Notes: generated from the letters alone by a model not told the origin. A stretch of DNA of 6,305 nt from an uncultured Roseburia sp. (GCA_905206195.1 CAJLGN010000089.1:1-6305); one strand, 5' to 3'; shown: positions 1 to 6,274, numbered from the stretch's first letter. Program-made: numbers and translations.

Positions 1-76
1 ATTGATAACCTATGGAGAGCAATAATCACTCATAATTTTATGGTTTTCAAATTCAAATTTGCCAATCTATATACTA

Positions 77-105
77 ATTATAACATACCGTATATACATC
101 CACAA
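77..105 (-). promoter_or_regulatory. Candidate extended -10 promoter directed out of the window
   Basis: On the minus strand TATAAT (77-82) is preceded by TGT (83-85), giving an extended -10 element TGTTATAAT. With a 17-base spacer the -35 position (100-105) reads TTGTGG, which keeps only the TTG of the consensus. Transcription would start near 70 and run off the left edge. The surroundings are very AT-rich, so chance matches are likely; the exact -10 with its TG extension is the main support. No gene it would serve is visible. Confidence 0.4.
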
Positions 106-145
106 ATATAACTTCCGACTGAGATACCCTCCATTTAATTGCAGG

Positions 146-207
146 TAGGATCGACCGTACATCAATAGAAAATTCATAGGATCGACAGTGCATTAAAATC
201 AATTTCT
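146..207. repeat. Two tandem 31-bp imperfect repeats
   Basis: Unit 1 (146-176) and unit 2 (177-207) both begin with the identical 10-mer TAGGATCGAC and match at 23 of 31 positions by my alignment. There is no gap between the units. A weaker, out-of-phase echo (CAGGATGTCGA) follows at 216-226. The period of 31 is close to three helical turns, so the shared cores would lie on the same DNA face, upstream of the candidate promoter at 77-105. A pair of regulator binding sites is an inference; I do not recognise the motif. Confidence 0.55.
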
Positions 208-241
208 ACGCTGCACAGGATGTCGAAACTGTGCGCAAAAG

Positions 242-278
242 AAAAAACGGTCTGAATTTTAACTCTTCAAACCGTTTT
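242..278 (-). terminator. Rho-independent terminator after prfA
   Basis: Read on the minus strand, the arm at 266-278 (AAAACGGTTTGAA) pairs with 244-256 (TTCAGACCGTTTT) over 13 base pairs with one G-U, leaving a 9-base loop (257-265). The 3' arm runs into a six-T tract (242-247). It lies about 65 bases beyond the prfA stop codon and closes the DUF1385-prmC-prfA transcription unit. On the plus strand the G-U becomes a C-A mismatch, so minus-strand function is favoured. Confidence 0.9.
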
Positions 279-343
279 CATCACCAAACTCTTCACTTTC
301 AAAATCTGCTCTATACGGGAAACCCCAGTAAACTCAAGCATAT

Positions 344-1420
344 TTAAGCATTCTCATTCATATTCGCCAGTTTCTTCGCCTGGTCCGCCGCCACGCAGGC
401 ATCAATAATCTCCTGAATATCCCCGTTCATGATCTTGTCGAGTTTGTACAGCGTCAGATTGATGCGGTGATCCGTCACGCGCCCCTGCGGGAAATTGTAA
501 GTGCGAATCTTCTCGGAGCGATCTCCAGTGCCAATCTGGCTTCTTCTCGCCTCCGCCTCCGCATCGTGAGCCTTCTGGCACTCCATATCATATAACTTCG
601 CGCGAAGTAAAGCGAACGCCTTCGCCTTATTCTGAAGCTGAGACTTCTCAGTCTGACTGTACACAACGATTCCAGTCGGATAGTGAGTCAGACGCACCGC
701 AGAATCGGTCGTGTTGACACACTGTCCACCGTTGCCGGACGCGCGCATCACATCAATACGGATATCCTTCTCGTCGATCTCCACCTCCACCTCCTCGGCT
801 TCCGGCATCACAGCGACACTGATGGTCGAGGTGTGGATGCGCCCGCCGGACTCGGTCTCTGGAACACGCTGTACGCGGTGTACGCCGGACTCGTATTTCA
901 TGACGGAATAAGCACCCTGCCCGGTGATCATAAATGTCACACTCTTCATCCCGCCAATGCCGGTCTCATCCACCTCCATCAGCTCCGTCCTCCAGTTTTT
1001 ACTCTCCGCATAATGCTGGTACATACGGTATATCTCCGCCGCAAAAAGCGCCGCCTCATCACCGCCCGCACCGGCGCGGATCTCCACGATAACATTCTTG
1101 TCATCATTCGGATCTTTCGGCAGCAGCAGAATCTTAAGTGTGTGCTCCAATTCCTCCACCCTGGCCTTCGCGCCATTCAACTCTTCCTTTGCAAGCTCAC
1201 GCATCTCCTCGTCCGATTCCTCATCGAGCATCGTCAGAGAATCCTCAATATTCTGTTTACACTGCTTGTACTCTCTGTACGCCTCAACGAGCGGTGCGAG
1301 ATCGCTCTGCTCCTTCATCAATTTGCGGAAGCGCTCCGGGTTGTTCGCTACATCCGGCTCGCTCAGCTCGCTCATAAGCTCTTCAAAACGAATCAGTAAA
1401 TCCTCTAATCTGTCAAACAT
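344..1420 (-). CDS. prfA: Peptide chain release factor 1 (RF1)
   Basis: Class I release factor that recognises UAA and UAG stop codons in the ribosomal A site and triggers peptidyl-tRNA hydrolysis. The protein has 358 residues, against 360 in E. coli. The N-terminal helical domain covers about 1-100. The codon-recognition tripeptide PxT appears as P-E-T at 187-189 (in [15 protein letters not shown]), which marks RF1 rather than RF2. The catalytic GGQ is at 231-233 in [16 protein letters not shown], and its Gln is the methylation target of PrmC, encoded just upstream. Where many RF1s have GAGGQHVN, this one has Asn before GGQ and Cys after. The start is ATG with AAAGGA seven bases upstream. 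An 87-base gap without a terminator separates it from prmC, suggesting co-transcription; a terminator follows the gene. Confidence 0.97.
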   Translation of the reverse strand: MFDRLEDLLIRFEELMSELSEPDVANNPERFRKLMKEQSDLAPLVEAYREYKQCKQNIEDSLTMLDEESDEEMRELAKEELNGAKARVEELEHTLKILLLPKDPNDDKNVIVEIRAGAGGDEAALFAAEIYRMYQHYAESKNWRTELMEVDETGIGGMKSVTFMITGQGAYSVMKYESGVHRVQRVPETESGGRIHTSTISVAVMPEAEEVEVEIDEKDIRIDVMRASGNGGQCVNTTDSAVRLTHYPTGIVVYSQTEKSQLQNKAKAFALLRAKLYDMECQKAHDAEAEARRSQIGTGDRSEKIRTYNFPQGRVTDHRINLTLYKLDKIMNGDIQEIIDACVAADQAKKLANMNENA

Positions 1421-1507
1421 AAAAACATCCTTTCTCTATCCGGGCTTCCCACTCACCGCAATCCCCGCTCACTCACACGAATCTTTTCCACACAAAAGCT
1501 TCCCCAG

Positions 1508-2335
1508 CTACAACATCCCTGTGACAACCCTGTCCTTGTGAGCCAAATCTTGGATGACACGCACATCCTCAAAACCTGCCTCCCGCAGAAGCGAGGATAC
1601 CGCCTCCCCCTGATCATGGCCGATCTCGAACAAAATCCTCCCACCGGGATTTAAATACTCCCTGCTATCCTCAACGATTCTCCGATAAAAATAGAGACCA
1701 TCCTCCTTGCCGTCGAGCGCCTCCACCGGCTCAAACATCTGCACCTCCGGCATCAGCTCCGCAATCTCCCCCGTCCGGATGTAGGGCGGATTCGAGACAA
1801 TGATATCGAATGTGCCCACGACATTGTCAAACAAATTACTCCGCTCAAACAGTACGGATACCTCGTTCAACTTTGCATTTTCCTTCGCCACCTTCAGTGC
1901 CTGCTTTGAGACATCGACGGCATATCCGTCAACTCCCGCTACATTGTGCAAAACACTCACAATAATACATCCTGAGCCGGTACAAAGATCGAGCACACGC
2001 ATTCCCGGCCTCACCACCTTCAGGGCCTCCTCCACCACTGTTTCCGTATCCTGGCGCGGAATCAGCACGCTGGAATTGACCTTGAACTTCAGCCCCATAA
2101 ATTCTGTCTCACCGATAATATATTGCAGCGGGACATGCTCTGCCCTTTTTTTCAGCGCAATCTCGTACTCACTCACCTGCTCCTGCGGCACATCTTCTTC
2201 CATATGCAAATAGTAGAAGCTTCTGTCTATCCTGCAGACCATCTCCAGCAAAAGCCACGCATCTGTCCTGGCTTCCACAATATCTGACTCGGCCAGAATC
2301 TTCTCGCCGAGATTGATTGCTTCCCGATATGTCAT
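1508..2335 (-). CDS. prmC: Release factor glutamine methyltransferase PrmC (HemK family)
   Basis: SAM-dependent enzyme that N5-methylates the glutamine of the GGQ motif in class I release factors, in the cytosol. It has 275 residues, the usual family size. An N-terminal helical substrate-binding domain (about 1-80) is followed by the Rossmann-type methyltransferase domain. The family motif IPRQDTE is at 92-98, the SAM-binding glycine-rich loop DLCTGSGCI at 116-124, the acidic ribose-binding position near D141, and the catalytic NPPY at 182-185. The stop codon of the upstream DUF1385 gene lies 13 bases before the ATG, and the ribosome binding site (AAGGTAGGGA) starts inside that TAA stop, which points to tight translational linkage. 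Its likely substrate, RF1, is encoded next downstream. Confidence 0.96.
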   Translation of the reverse strand: MTYREAINLGEKILAESDIVEARTDAWLLLEMVCRIDRSFYYLHMEEDVPQEQVSEYEIALKKRAEHVPLQYIIGETEFMGLKFKVNSSVLIPRQDTETVVEEALKVVRPGMRVLDLCTGSGCIIVSVLHNVAGVDGYAVDVSKQALKVAKENAKLNEVSVLFERSNLFDNVVGTFDIIVSNPPYIRTGEIAELMPEVQMFEPVEALDGKEDGLYFYRRIVEDSREYLNPGGRILFEIGHDQGEAVSSLLREAGFEDVRVIQDLAHKDRVVTGML

Positions 2336-2348
2336 AAAATTCCCTACC

Positions 2349-3341
2349 TTATTGTGATCTCATCTCAGCCACATAGGATCGCCAGTCGAATACGGCCTCC
2401 ACGGAGGCAATTCCCACCTCAATCATGGCGTCATCCGGCTCCTTTGTCGTCAGATTCTGCATCCACATCCCCGGTCTGCTGAGAAAATTGACAAGAGCGC
2501 TGTCACTGCGTCCGGCTACCCGGATAAATTCATAGGAGACTCCCGCAATCACCGGAATCAATAAAATCCGGAACAAAAGTCTCAAAATTCCGCTGTCCAC
2601 GCGGATAAACATAAAAAAGACAATGCTGATGAGCATGACAATCAACAAAAAGCTGGTTCCACAGCGCTTATGCTGCTTAGAACTGCTTCTCACATTCTCA
2701 ATGTTAAGCTCCATCCCATGCTCGATACAGTTGATACACTTGTGCTCCGCGCCGTGGTACATATATACCCGCCGGATGTCCGGCATCAGAGAGATCGCCG
2801 CCACATATCCCACAAAAATCGTGAGGCGGATCACCCCCTCCAACAGGGTGATCACTGCCTGCGATGGAATGAATCGCTGAAGGAAAACGGATATGTAATA
2901 CGGCAGTACCATAAAAATTGTGACCGCAAGCACAATCGAAAGTGCGACTGTGGCCCACATCCTAAAATTCTCTTTTTTCTTCTCCCATTTTTCCTGCCGC
3001 GCGGCTTCCCCCTCCGTTCGAGCTCTCCCTGCCTTCTTCGCCTGGTTCTGTGCTCTGCGCTCTTTTGCCACCGCGCTCTTCTTAGCCTCCTCCTCGTCCT
3101 CAAAAAAAGACGCGGAAAATGTGAGGATTTGCATCCCCAAAGCCAGGGATTCTATAAAACTGAACACGCCGCGTAAAATCGGCATGTTTCTGATCTTCTT
3201 ATTTTGAATAAGCCCGTTGTACTCAGAGATCTCAACCACAATCTCCTGATCGGGCTTGCGCACCGCCACAGCGTACTTCTCCTGGTTCTTCATCATGACG
3301 CCTTCCAGGACTGCCTGGCCACCGATTCCTGAATATCTCAT
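2349..3341 (-). CDS. DUF1385 family membrane protein (YqhQ-like)
   Basis: Membrane protein of a widespread Firmicutes family (B. subtilis YqhQ) without an assigned biochemical role that I know of. It has 330 residues. The family's N-terminal signature GGQAVLEGVMMK is at 7-18. A highly charged Lys/Arg/Glu segment (81-127), possibly coiled coil, precedes four likely membrane segments (about 129-153, 163-186, 228-247, 250-270). The conserved HGAEHKCINCIEHG motif (196-209) and KRCGTSFLL (225-233) lie in or next to the loop between segments 2 and 3. With the basic segment kept inside, that loop would face the cytoplasm. The C-terminus carries the typical TTKEPDDAMIEV (298-309). The start is ATG with a GGGAAGAG-type site. 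The gene follows the rpmE terminator and runs into prmC with a 13-base gap. Confidence 0.9.
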   Translation of the reverse strand: MRYSGIGGQAVLEGVMMKNQEKYAVAVRKPDQEIVVEISEYNGLIQNKKIRNMPILRGVFSFIESLALGMQILTFSASFFEDEEEAKKSAVAKERRAQNQAKKAGRARTEGEAARQEKWEKKKENFRMWATVALSIVLAVTIFMVLPYYISVFLQRFIPSQAVITLLEGVIRLTIFVGYVAAISLMPDIRRVYMYHGAEHKCINCIEHGMELNIENVRSSSKQHKRCGTSFLLIVMLISIVFFMFIRVDSGILRLLFRILLIPVIAGVSYEFIRVAGRSDSALVNFLSRPGMWMQNLTTKEPDDAMIEVGIASVEAVFDWRSYVAEMRSQ

Positions 3342-3380
3342 ATCTCTTCCCGCCTGTATCTGTCCAAATGCTATTATGTG

Positions 3381-3412
3381 AAAAAAGGCTGAGATTAAAA
3401 AACCTCAACCTT
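3381..3412 (-). terminator. Rho-independent terminator after rpmE
   Basis: On the minus strand GGTTGAG (3404-3410) pairs with CTCAGCC (3387-3393), seven base pairs with one U-G, extended by two A-U pairs, with a 10-base loop (3394-3403). A six-T tract (3381-3386) follows. The plus-strand equivalent has a C-A mismatch, so the element is strand-specific. It lies about 50 bases past the rpmE stop and about 40 bases before the DUF1385 start, so it should end most rpmE transcripts and leave downstream genes to read-through or a separate promoter. Confidence 0.8.
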
Positions 3413-3421
3413 ATCTGTAAA
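3394..3421 (-). promoter_or_regulatory. Possible promoter overlapping the rpmE terminator
   Basis: On the minus strand TTTACA (3416-3421) and TTTAAT (3394-3399) each match the sigma-70/sigma-A consensus at five of six positions and are separated by 16 bases. The -10 falls in the loop of the terminator hairpin, and transcription would start inside the hairpin's 3' arm, about 45 bases before the DUF1385 start. It would supply DUF1385-prmC-prfA independently of rpmE. The region is AT-rich and this is a pattern match only. Confidence 0.33.
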
Positions 3422-3460
3422 CACTCTTAACTTACCTGTACCATGTACCAATTTGTCATT

Positions 3461-3664
3461 CTACTTCTGCATACCATACTTCTTATTAAACTTATCAATA
3501 CGTCCGTCTGCTCTGGCAGATTTCTGCTGTCCTGTGTAGAATGGATGGCATTTGGAACAGATCTCAACGTGGATGCCCTCCTTCGTGGAGCCTGTAACAA
3601 ATGTATTGCCACAGTTGCATGTAACATTTGCCTGATGGTAATCTGGATGGATTCCTTCTCTCAT
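3461..3664 (-). CDS. rpmE: 50S ribosomal protein L31 (bL31, zinc-binding form)
   Basis: Small protein of the large ribosomal subunit, 67 residues from the chosen start. Cysteines at 16, 18, 36 and 39 (CxC then CxxC) form the zinc site of the C+ type of L31, in contrast to the zinc-free paralogue RpmE2/YtiA. The C-terminal part HPFYTGQQK...[12 protein letters not shown] is typical of the family. A longer reading would begin at a GTG at 3671-3673, but that GTG is part of the Shine-Dalgarno sequence (AAAGAGGTGA) that serves the ATG at 3662-3664, and MREGIHPDY is the usual L31 N-terminus. The gene has its own promoter and a folded leader upstream and a terminator downstream, so it is probably expressed mostly as a single-gene transcript. 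Confidence 0.95.
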   Translation of the reverse strand: MREGIHPDYHQANVTCNCGNTFVTGSTKEGIHVEICSKCHPFYTGQQKSARADGRIDKFNKKYGMQK

Positions 3665-3669
3665 GATTT

Positions 3670-3679
3670 TCACCTCTTT
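3670..3679 (-). promoter_or_regulatory. Ribosome binding site that fixes the rpmE start
   Basis: AAAGAGGTGA on the minus strand differs from the ideal AAAGGAGGTGA by one missing G. It ends five bases before the ATG at 3662-3664. The GTG inside it would extend the protein by three residues (M-K-I) if read as a start, but would then have no site of its own at proper spacing. Confidence 0.8.
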
Positions 3680-3703
3680 ATATTCTTATCGTTATTATGG
3701 TTT

Positions 3704-3785
3704 CGCCTGTTCCTGATCTCTTTGTGCCCGTATACCCGATCCGTATATGACACTTATGGCAAGAGATAGTCCCGAATAAACAGCG
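3704..3785 (-). promoter_or_regulatory. Structured rpmE mRNA leader (candidate L31 autoregulatory RNA)
   Basis: The leader folds on paper into one long interrupted hairpin. The outer stem CGCTGTT (3779-3785) pairs with AACAGGCG (3704-3711) with one bulged G. The middle stem ATCTCTT (3761-3767) pairs with AAGAGAT (3716-3722). The inner stem GTGTC (3749-3753) pairs with GGCAC (3724-3728, one U-G). The tip stem TATAC (3743-3747) pairs with GTATA (3731-3735) around a 7-base loop. The outer stem begins at the transcription start predicted from the promoter at 3791-3819. Ribosomal-protein leaders, including L31 leaders in Firmicutes, often bind their own product; membership in such a family is inference here. 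Confidence 0.5.
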
Positions 3786-3790
3786 TTGTT

Positions 3791-3819
3791 AGTATAGCAT
3801 AGCAACTGCACAAAATCAA
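3791..3819 (-). promoter_or_regulatory. rpmE promoter (extended -10)
   Basis: On the minus strand TTGATT (3814-3819, four of six) is followed by an exact 17-base spacer and TATACT (3791-3796, five of six). TGC directly before the -10 gives an extended element TGCTATACT. The -35 begins eight bases after the rho stop codon. Transcription should start near 3784, leaving a leader of about 120 bases before rpmE. I find no terminator between rho and this promoter, so rho read-through may also reach rpmE. Confidence 0.75.
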
Positions 3820-3826
3820 GCTGTTT

Positions 3827-5293
3827 TTAGATTATTTTCGTCTTTTTGACCATGCCGATGTATTCCTGATTGTTTCTGGTACGTGCGAACATATTCAGGA
3901 TATTCTCCACCGCATCGTCCATGCGCATGCCATTGATCGCCTTTCGCATGATGTCCACAGCCTCCTGCTCCTCTGCAGAAAACAAAAGATCCTCGCGCCT
4001 TGTACCCGATCTCACAATATCGATTGCAGGGAACACGCGCTTCTCGGAGAGTCTGCGATCAAGCACCAGCTCCATATTGCCCGTCCCCTTAAATTCCTCA
4101 AACACGACATCGTCCATCTTGCTTCCGGTATCCACCAGCGCCGTCGCCAAAATCGTGAGACTTCCGCCCTCACGCATATTGCGTGCAGCACCAAAAAAAC
4201 GCTTTGGCATATGGAGAGCCGCCGGATCAAGACCTCCGGAGAGTGTGCGTCCACTCGGCGGAACTGTCAGGTTGTACGCCCGCGCCAGCCTCGTGATACT
4301 GTCAAGCAAAATCATGACGTCCTTGCCGTGTTCTACCAGACGCTTTGCGCGCTCGATAACCATCTCCGACACGCGCCTGTGATGCTCCGGAAGCTCGTCG
4401 AACGTGGAATAAATCACCTCGACATTGTCCCCCTGGATCGCCTCCTTGATATCCGTCACTTCCTCCGGGCGCTCGTCAATCAGTAGAATAATCAGGTGCA
4501 TCTTTGGATTGCCCTCAGTGACAGAACGCGCAATCTCCTTGAGCAGGGTCGTCTTGCCAGCTTTCGGCTGAGATACGATCATACCTCGCTGTCCCTTCCC
4601 GATTGGAGATACCAGATCGACAATGCGCATCGCCACACTGCTTCCAGAACGCTCCATCCGAATTCTGCGGTTTGGAAAGATCGGTGTGAGATCCTCAAAA
4701 TTCTTCCGCTTCTGTGCGATCCCCGGGTGATAACCGTTGACTGATGTCACATACAAAAGTGCCGAGAACTTCTCCTGCTGTGTCTTTACTCTGGTGTTTC
4801 CACTCACAATATCACCAGTCTTCAGATTAAACTTCCTAATCTGCGATGGGGACACATAGACATCGTTCTCCCCCGGCATATAATTCTCACAGCGGATAAA
4901 ACCGTAGCCGTCCGGCATGACCTCCAGAATTCCGTTTGCCGCGATACCGCTGTCAAGATTCATCAGCGTGTCATCCGGCACCACAGAATCGCGCGCTGGA
5001 GTACTCTCTCGCGATCCGCACTCTCTCATCGATGTGGCATCACGCACAGATGTATTCTCTCGCGCTGGAGGCGCGGAGTCGCGCGTCTGTGTGCCATCTC
5101 TTGACACGCGCTCACAGCGTGCTTCAGCGCGCGACTCCCCCTTCTCCTTTTTCTCCTTCGCCTGACGCTCATCCTCCCCCAGCATCAACTCCACGAGATC
5201 GCTCTTTTTCATGTTGGAAATATTCTTAAGTCCTCTCGCTCGCGCAAGGTCCTTTAGGACAACTGCCGACAAACTTTCATACTTTTCTCTCAT
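3827..5293 (-). CDS. rho: Transcription termination factor Rho with disordered insertion
   Basis: Hexameric RNA-dependent ATPase and helicase that ends transcription at Rho-dependent sites. It has 488 residues, about 60-70 more than E. coli (419) or B. subtilis (427) Rho. The Rho_N helical domain lies at about 5-40. A charged, low-complexity insertion (about 41-115) precedes the cold-shock-like RNA-binding domain (about 118-190, with DGYGFIR at 128-134 and [12 protein letters not shown] at 144-155). The ATPase core carries Walker A QPKAGKTT (242-249), Walker B VMILLDS (326-332), the Q-loop [10 protein letters not shown] (345-354), [10 protein letters not shown] (363-372) and the Arg-rich segment near DRRLSEKR (412-419). 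All core motifs look intact, so the enzyme should be active. The start is ATG with AAGGAG (5301-5306) seven bases upstream. A likely promoter sits at 5379-5407. Confidence 0.97.
   Translation of the reverse strand: MREKYESLSAVVLKDLARARGLKNISNMKKSDLVELMLGEDERQAKEKKEKGESRAEARCERVSRDGTQTRDSAPPARENTSVRDATSMRECGSRESTPARDSVVPDDTLMNLDSGIAANGILEVMPDGYGFIRCENYMPGENDVYVSPSQIRKFNLKTGDIVSGNTRVKTQQEKFSALLYVTSVNGYHPGIAQKRKNFEDLTPIFPNRRIRMERSGSSVAMRIVDLVSPIGKGQRGMIVSQPKAGKTTLLKEIARSVTEGNPKMHLIILLIDERPEEVTDIKEAIQGDNVEVIYSTFDELPEHHRRVSEMVIERAKRLVEHGKDVMILLDSITRLARAYNLTVPPSGRTLSGGLDPAALHMPKRFFGAARNMREGGSLTILATALVDTGSKMDDVVFEEFKGTGNMELVLDRRLSEKRVFPAIDIVRSGTRREDLLFSAEEQEAVDIMRKAINGMRMDDAVENILNMFARTRNNQEYIGMVKKTKII
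4988..5101 (-). repeat. Arg-[Asp/Glu] quasi-hexapeptide repeat inside rho
   Basis: Within the Rho insertion, seven Arg-Asp or Arg-Glu pairs occur at residues 65, 71, 78, 84, 90, 95 and 101, spaced 6, 7, 6, 6, 5 and 6 residues apart. Each is followed by a small or polar residue and separated by Ser/Thr/Pro/Ala-rich linkers. At DNA level the 10-mer CGCGCTGGAG (plus strand) occurs at 4992-5001 and 5061-5070, 69 bases apart and in the same reading phase, which encodes the matching PPAREN and TPARDS. This suggests growth by slippage or internal duplication followed by drift. Confidence 0.7.
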
Positions 5294-5378
5294 CCACTAG
5301 CTCCTTATTCATCCATATACTCTCACAGTCATTTTGGGAATCGTGTCTGAATTGACAAAACGAATTTACAATATGCGT

Positions 5379-5407
5379 ATTATACAATACTTTCCTACAA
5401 ATAGGAA
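5379..5407 (-). promoter_or_regulatory. Probable rho promoter
   Basis: A perfect TATAAT (5379-5384, minus strand) lies about 85 bases before the rho ATG. With a 17-base spacer the -35 position (5402-5407) reads TTCCTA, a poor match to TTGACA, so strength may depend on an activator or other features. The -35 hexamer is also one arm of an inverted repeat (5392-5407). Transcription would start near 5372, giving a leader of roughly 80 bases. Confidence 0.5.
5392..5407. repeat. Inverted repeat overlapping the rho -35 region
   Basis: TTCCTA (5392-5397) and TAGGAA (5402-5407) are a perfect six-base inverted repeat around a four-base centre (CAAA). There is no T-tract after it on either strand, so it is not a normal terminator. 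Its place between the -35 and -10 of the presumed rho promoter fits an operator, but the motif is short and I cannot assign a regulator. Confidence 0.4.
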
Positions 5408-5452
5408 GTCCCAATTTTTTGTCTTGTTCCCCGAGAGAGCCTACAGAAAAAC

Positions 5453-6274
5453 TCAGCGGAATGCTTTTCCTCTACAATAAGTCTGCGCCACCGCATAGTC
5501 TGCTTCCAACACGACCAGATCTGCATCGTATCCCGCACAGATTCTGCCCTTTCTATGCCCCACGCCAATGCAGCGCGCCGGATTGATCGTACAGGAGTTG
5601 ATTGCCGCCTCCACCGGCACTCCCGCCACCTCTATGAGAATGCGAAGCCCCTCATTCATCCGCAGCGTGCTCCCCGCGATGGTGGTTGTGCCCTTTAAGC
5701 GCGCCAGTCCATCCTCTCCGATCTCAATGTCATGCCCGCCGAGCTGATAATTGCCGCCCGGAGGACAGTGCTTCGCCCGCAGAGAGTCCGTGACTGTGAT
5801 CGCATGATCCTTTCCCTTTGCCGCAAAAAAGATTTGCAGTGCAGCCGGATGGGAGTGCTGACCGTCCGCAATGATCTCACCGTAAATATCCGAGACGCGA
5901 AGTGCAGCCCCAACAAGCCCTGGATTCCTGTGGTGCAGCGGCGTCATGCCGTTGTAGACGTGCGTCATGCAGGTCGCTCCGTTTGCGATGCCAAGCATCG
6001 CTCCATCGTAGCCTGCAGAGGAATGCCCCATGCTGACTGCAACCCCGTTTCCTATGCAGTAGTGCGTCAGCGCGTAATTGGGATCATGCTCTGGGCTTAA
6101 AGTAATGTACTTAATCCACCCCTTTGCCGCCTCCTGATAGCGCTTAAACTGTTCCACAGAAGAAGCTGTGATCGCCTCGGGTGGCTGCGCTCCCTTATAG
6201 TCCATATCCAGATAAGGTCCCTCGAAATGGATGCCCAGAATCTCCGCTCCTCTTCGGTTGCCAATTCTGGGCAC
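5453..6274 (-). CDS. nagA: N-acetylglucosamine-6-phosphate deacetylase, C-terminal part; 5' end interrupted
   Basis: NagA removes the acetyl group from GlcNAc-6-phosphate to give glucosamine-6-phosphate in cytosolic amino-sugar catabolism. The readable 273 residues carry the amidohydrolase core: GIHFEGPY with the metal-ligand Glu at 18 (E. coli E131), SMGHSSA with His84, THVYNGM with His105, ADGQHSHP with His140 and catalytic Asp163 in VTDS. By alignment to E. coli the first 110 or so residues are missing. The first codon here is GTG without a good ribosome binding site, and four codons before it the same frame has TGA (6284-6286). Either the gene is broken by a frameshift or nonsense mutation, or there is a sequence error near the window edge; the true start lies outside. 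No terminator separates it clearly from rho, 159 bases downstream. Confidence 0.82.
   Translation of the reverse strand: MPRIGNRRGAEILGIHFEGPYLDMDYKGAQPPEAITASSVEQFKRYQEAAKGWIKYITLSPEHDPNYALTHYCIGNGVAVSMGHSSAGYDGAMLGIANGATCMTHVYNGMTPLHHRNPGLVGAALRVSDIYGEIIADGQHSHPAALQIFFAAKGKDHAITVTDSLRAKHCPPGGNYQLGGHDIEIGEDGLARLKGTTTIAGSTLRMNEGLRILIEVAGVPVEAAINSCTINPARCIGVGHRKGRICAGYDADLVVLEADYAVAQTYCRGKAFR

Larger units (their letters stand above)
1..343. other. AT-rich noncoding region downstream of prfA
   Basis: This stretch has no convincing gene on either strand. From right to left it holds the prfA terminator (242-278), a short inverted repeat (213-218 GCACAG with 229-234 CTGTGC, 10-base spacer), two tandem 31-bp near-repeats (146-207) and a candidate promoter firing leftward out of the window (77-105). 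The composition is clearly more AT-rich than the neighbouring genes. The next gene on the left, if there is one, starts outside the window. Confidence 0.8.

Noticed and set aside
683..1399. 238-codon open frame on the plus strand, antisense to prfA
   Set aside because: It lies entirely over prfA, which matches RF1 along its whole length. The translation shows no family motif and is rich in His, Leu and Arg, as expected of the reverse complement of a real gene.
1421..1507. Possible terminator or promoter between prmC and prfA
   Set aside because: The gap contains only short GTGAGTG-type direct repeats and the prfA ribosome binding site, with no stem plus T-tract and no paired -35/-10 boxes.
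1098..1541. Plus-strand 147-codon frame rich in Ser
   Set aside because: It is a shadow of the Glu- and Leu-rich N-terminal part of prfA and the gap before it, with no domain signature.
2670..3176. Plus-strand 168-codon frame over DUF1385
   Set aside because: It is antisense to a well-recognised gene, and its low-complexity Leu/Arg stretches reflect the charged insert and membrane segments of DUF1385.
3443..3769. Plus-strand 108-codon hydrophobic frame over rpmE
   Set aside because: It looks like a small membrane protein but overlaps rpmE and its folded leader in antisense, with no clear ribosome binding site.
5309..5332. Seven-codon upstream frame (MTVRVYG) in the rho leader, ending just before the rho ribosome binding site
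   Set aside because: It has no Shine-Dalgarno sequence and no run of regulatory codons, and such short frames are common by chance.
5352..5357. Perfect TTGACA on the plus strand between rho and nagA
   Set aside because: At 16-18 bases downstream there is no acceptable -10, and no plus-strand gene follows.
5408..5452. Possible terminator after nagA
   Set aside because: T-rich and A-rich tracts are present, but I could not build a stable hairpin leading into a T-tract on the minus strand.
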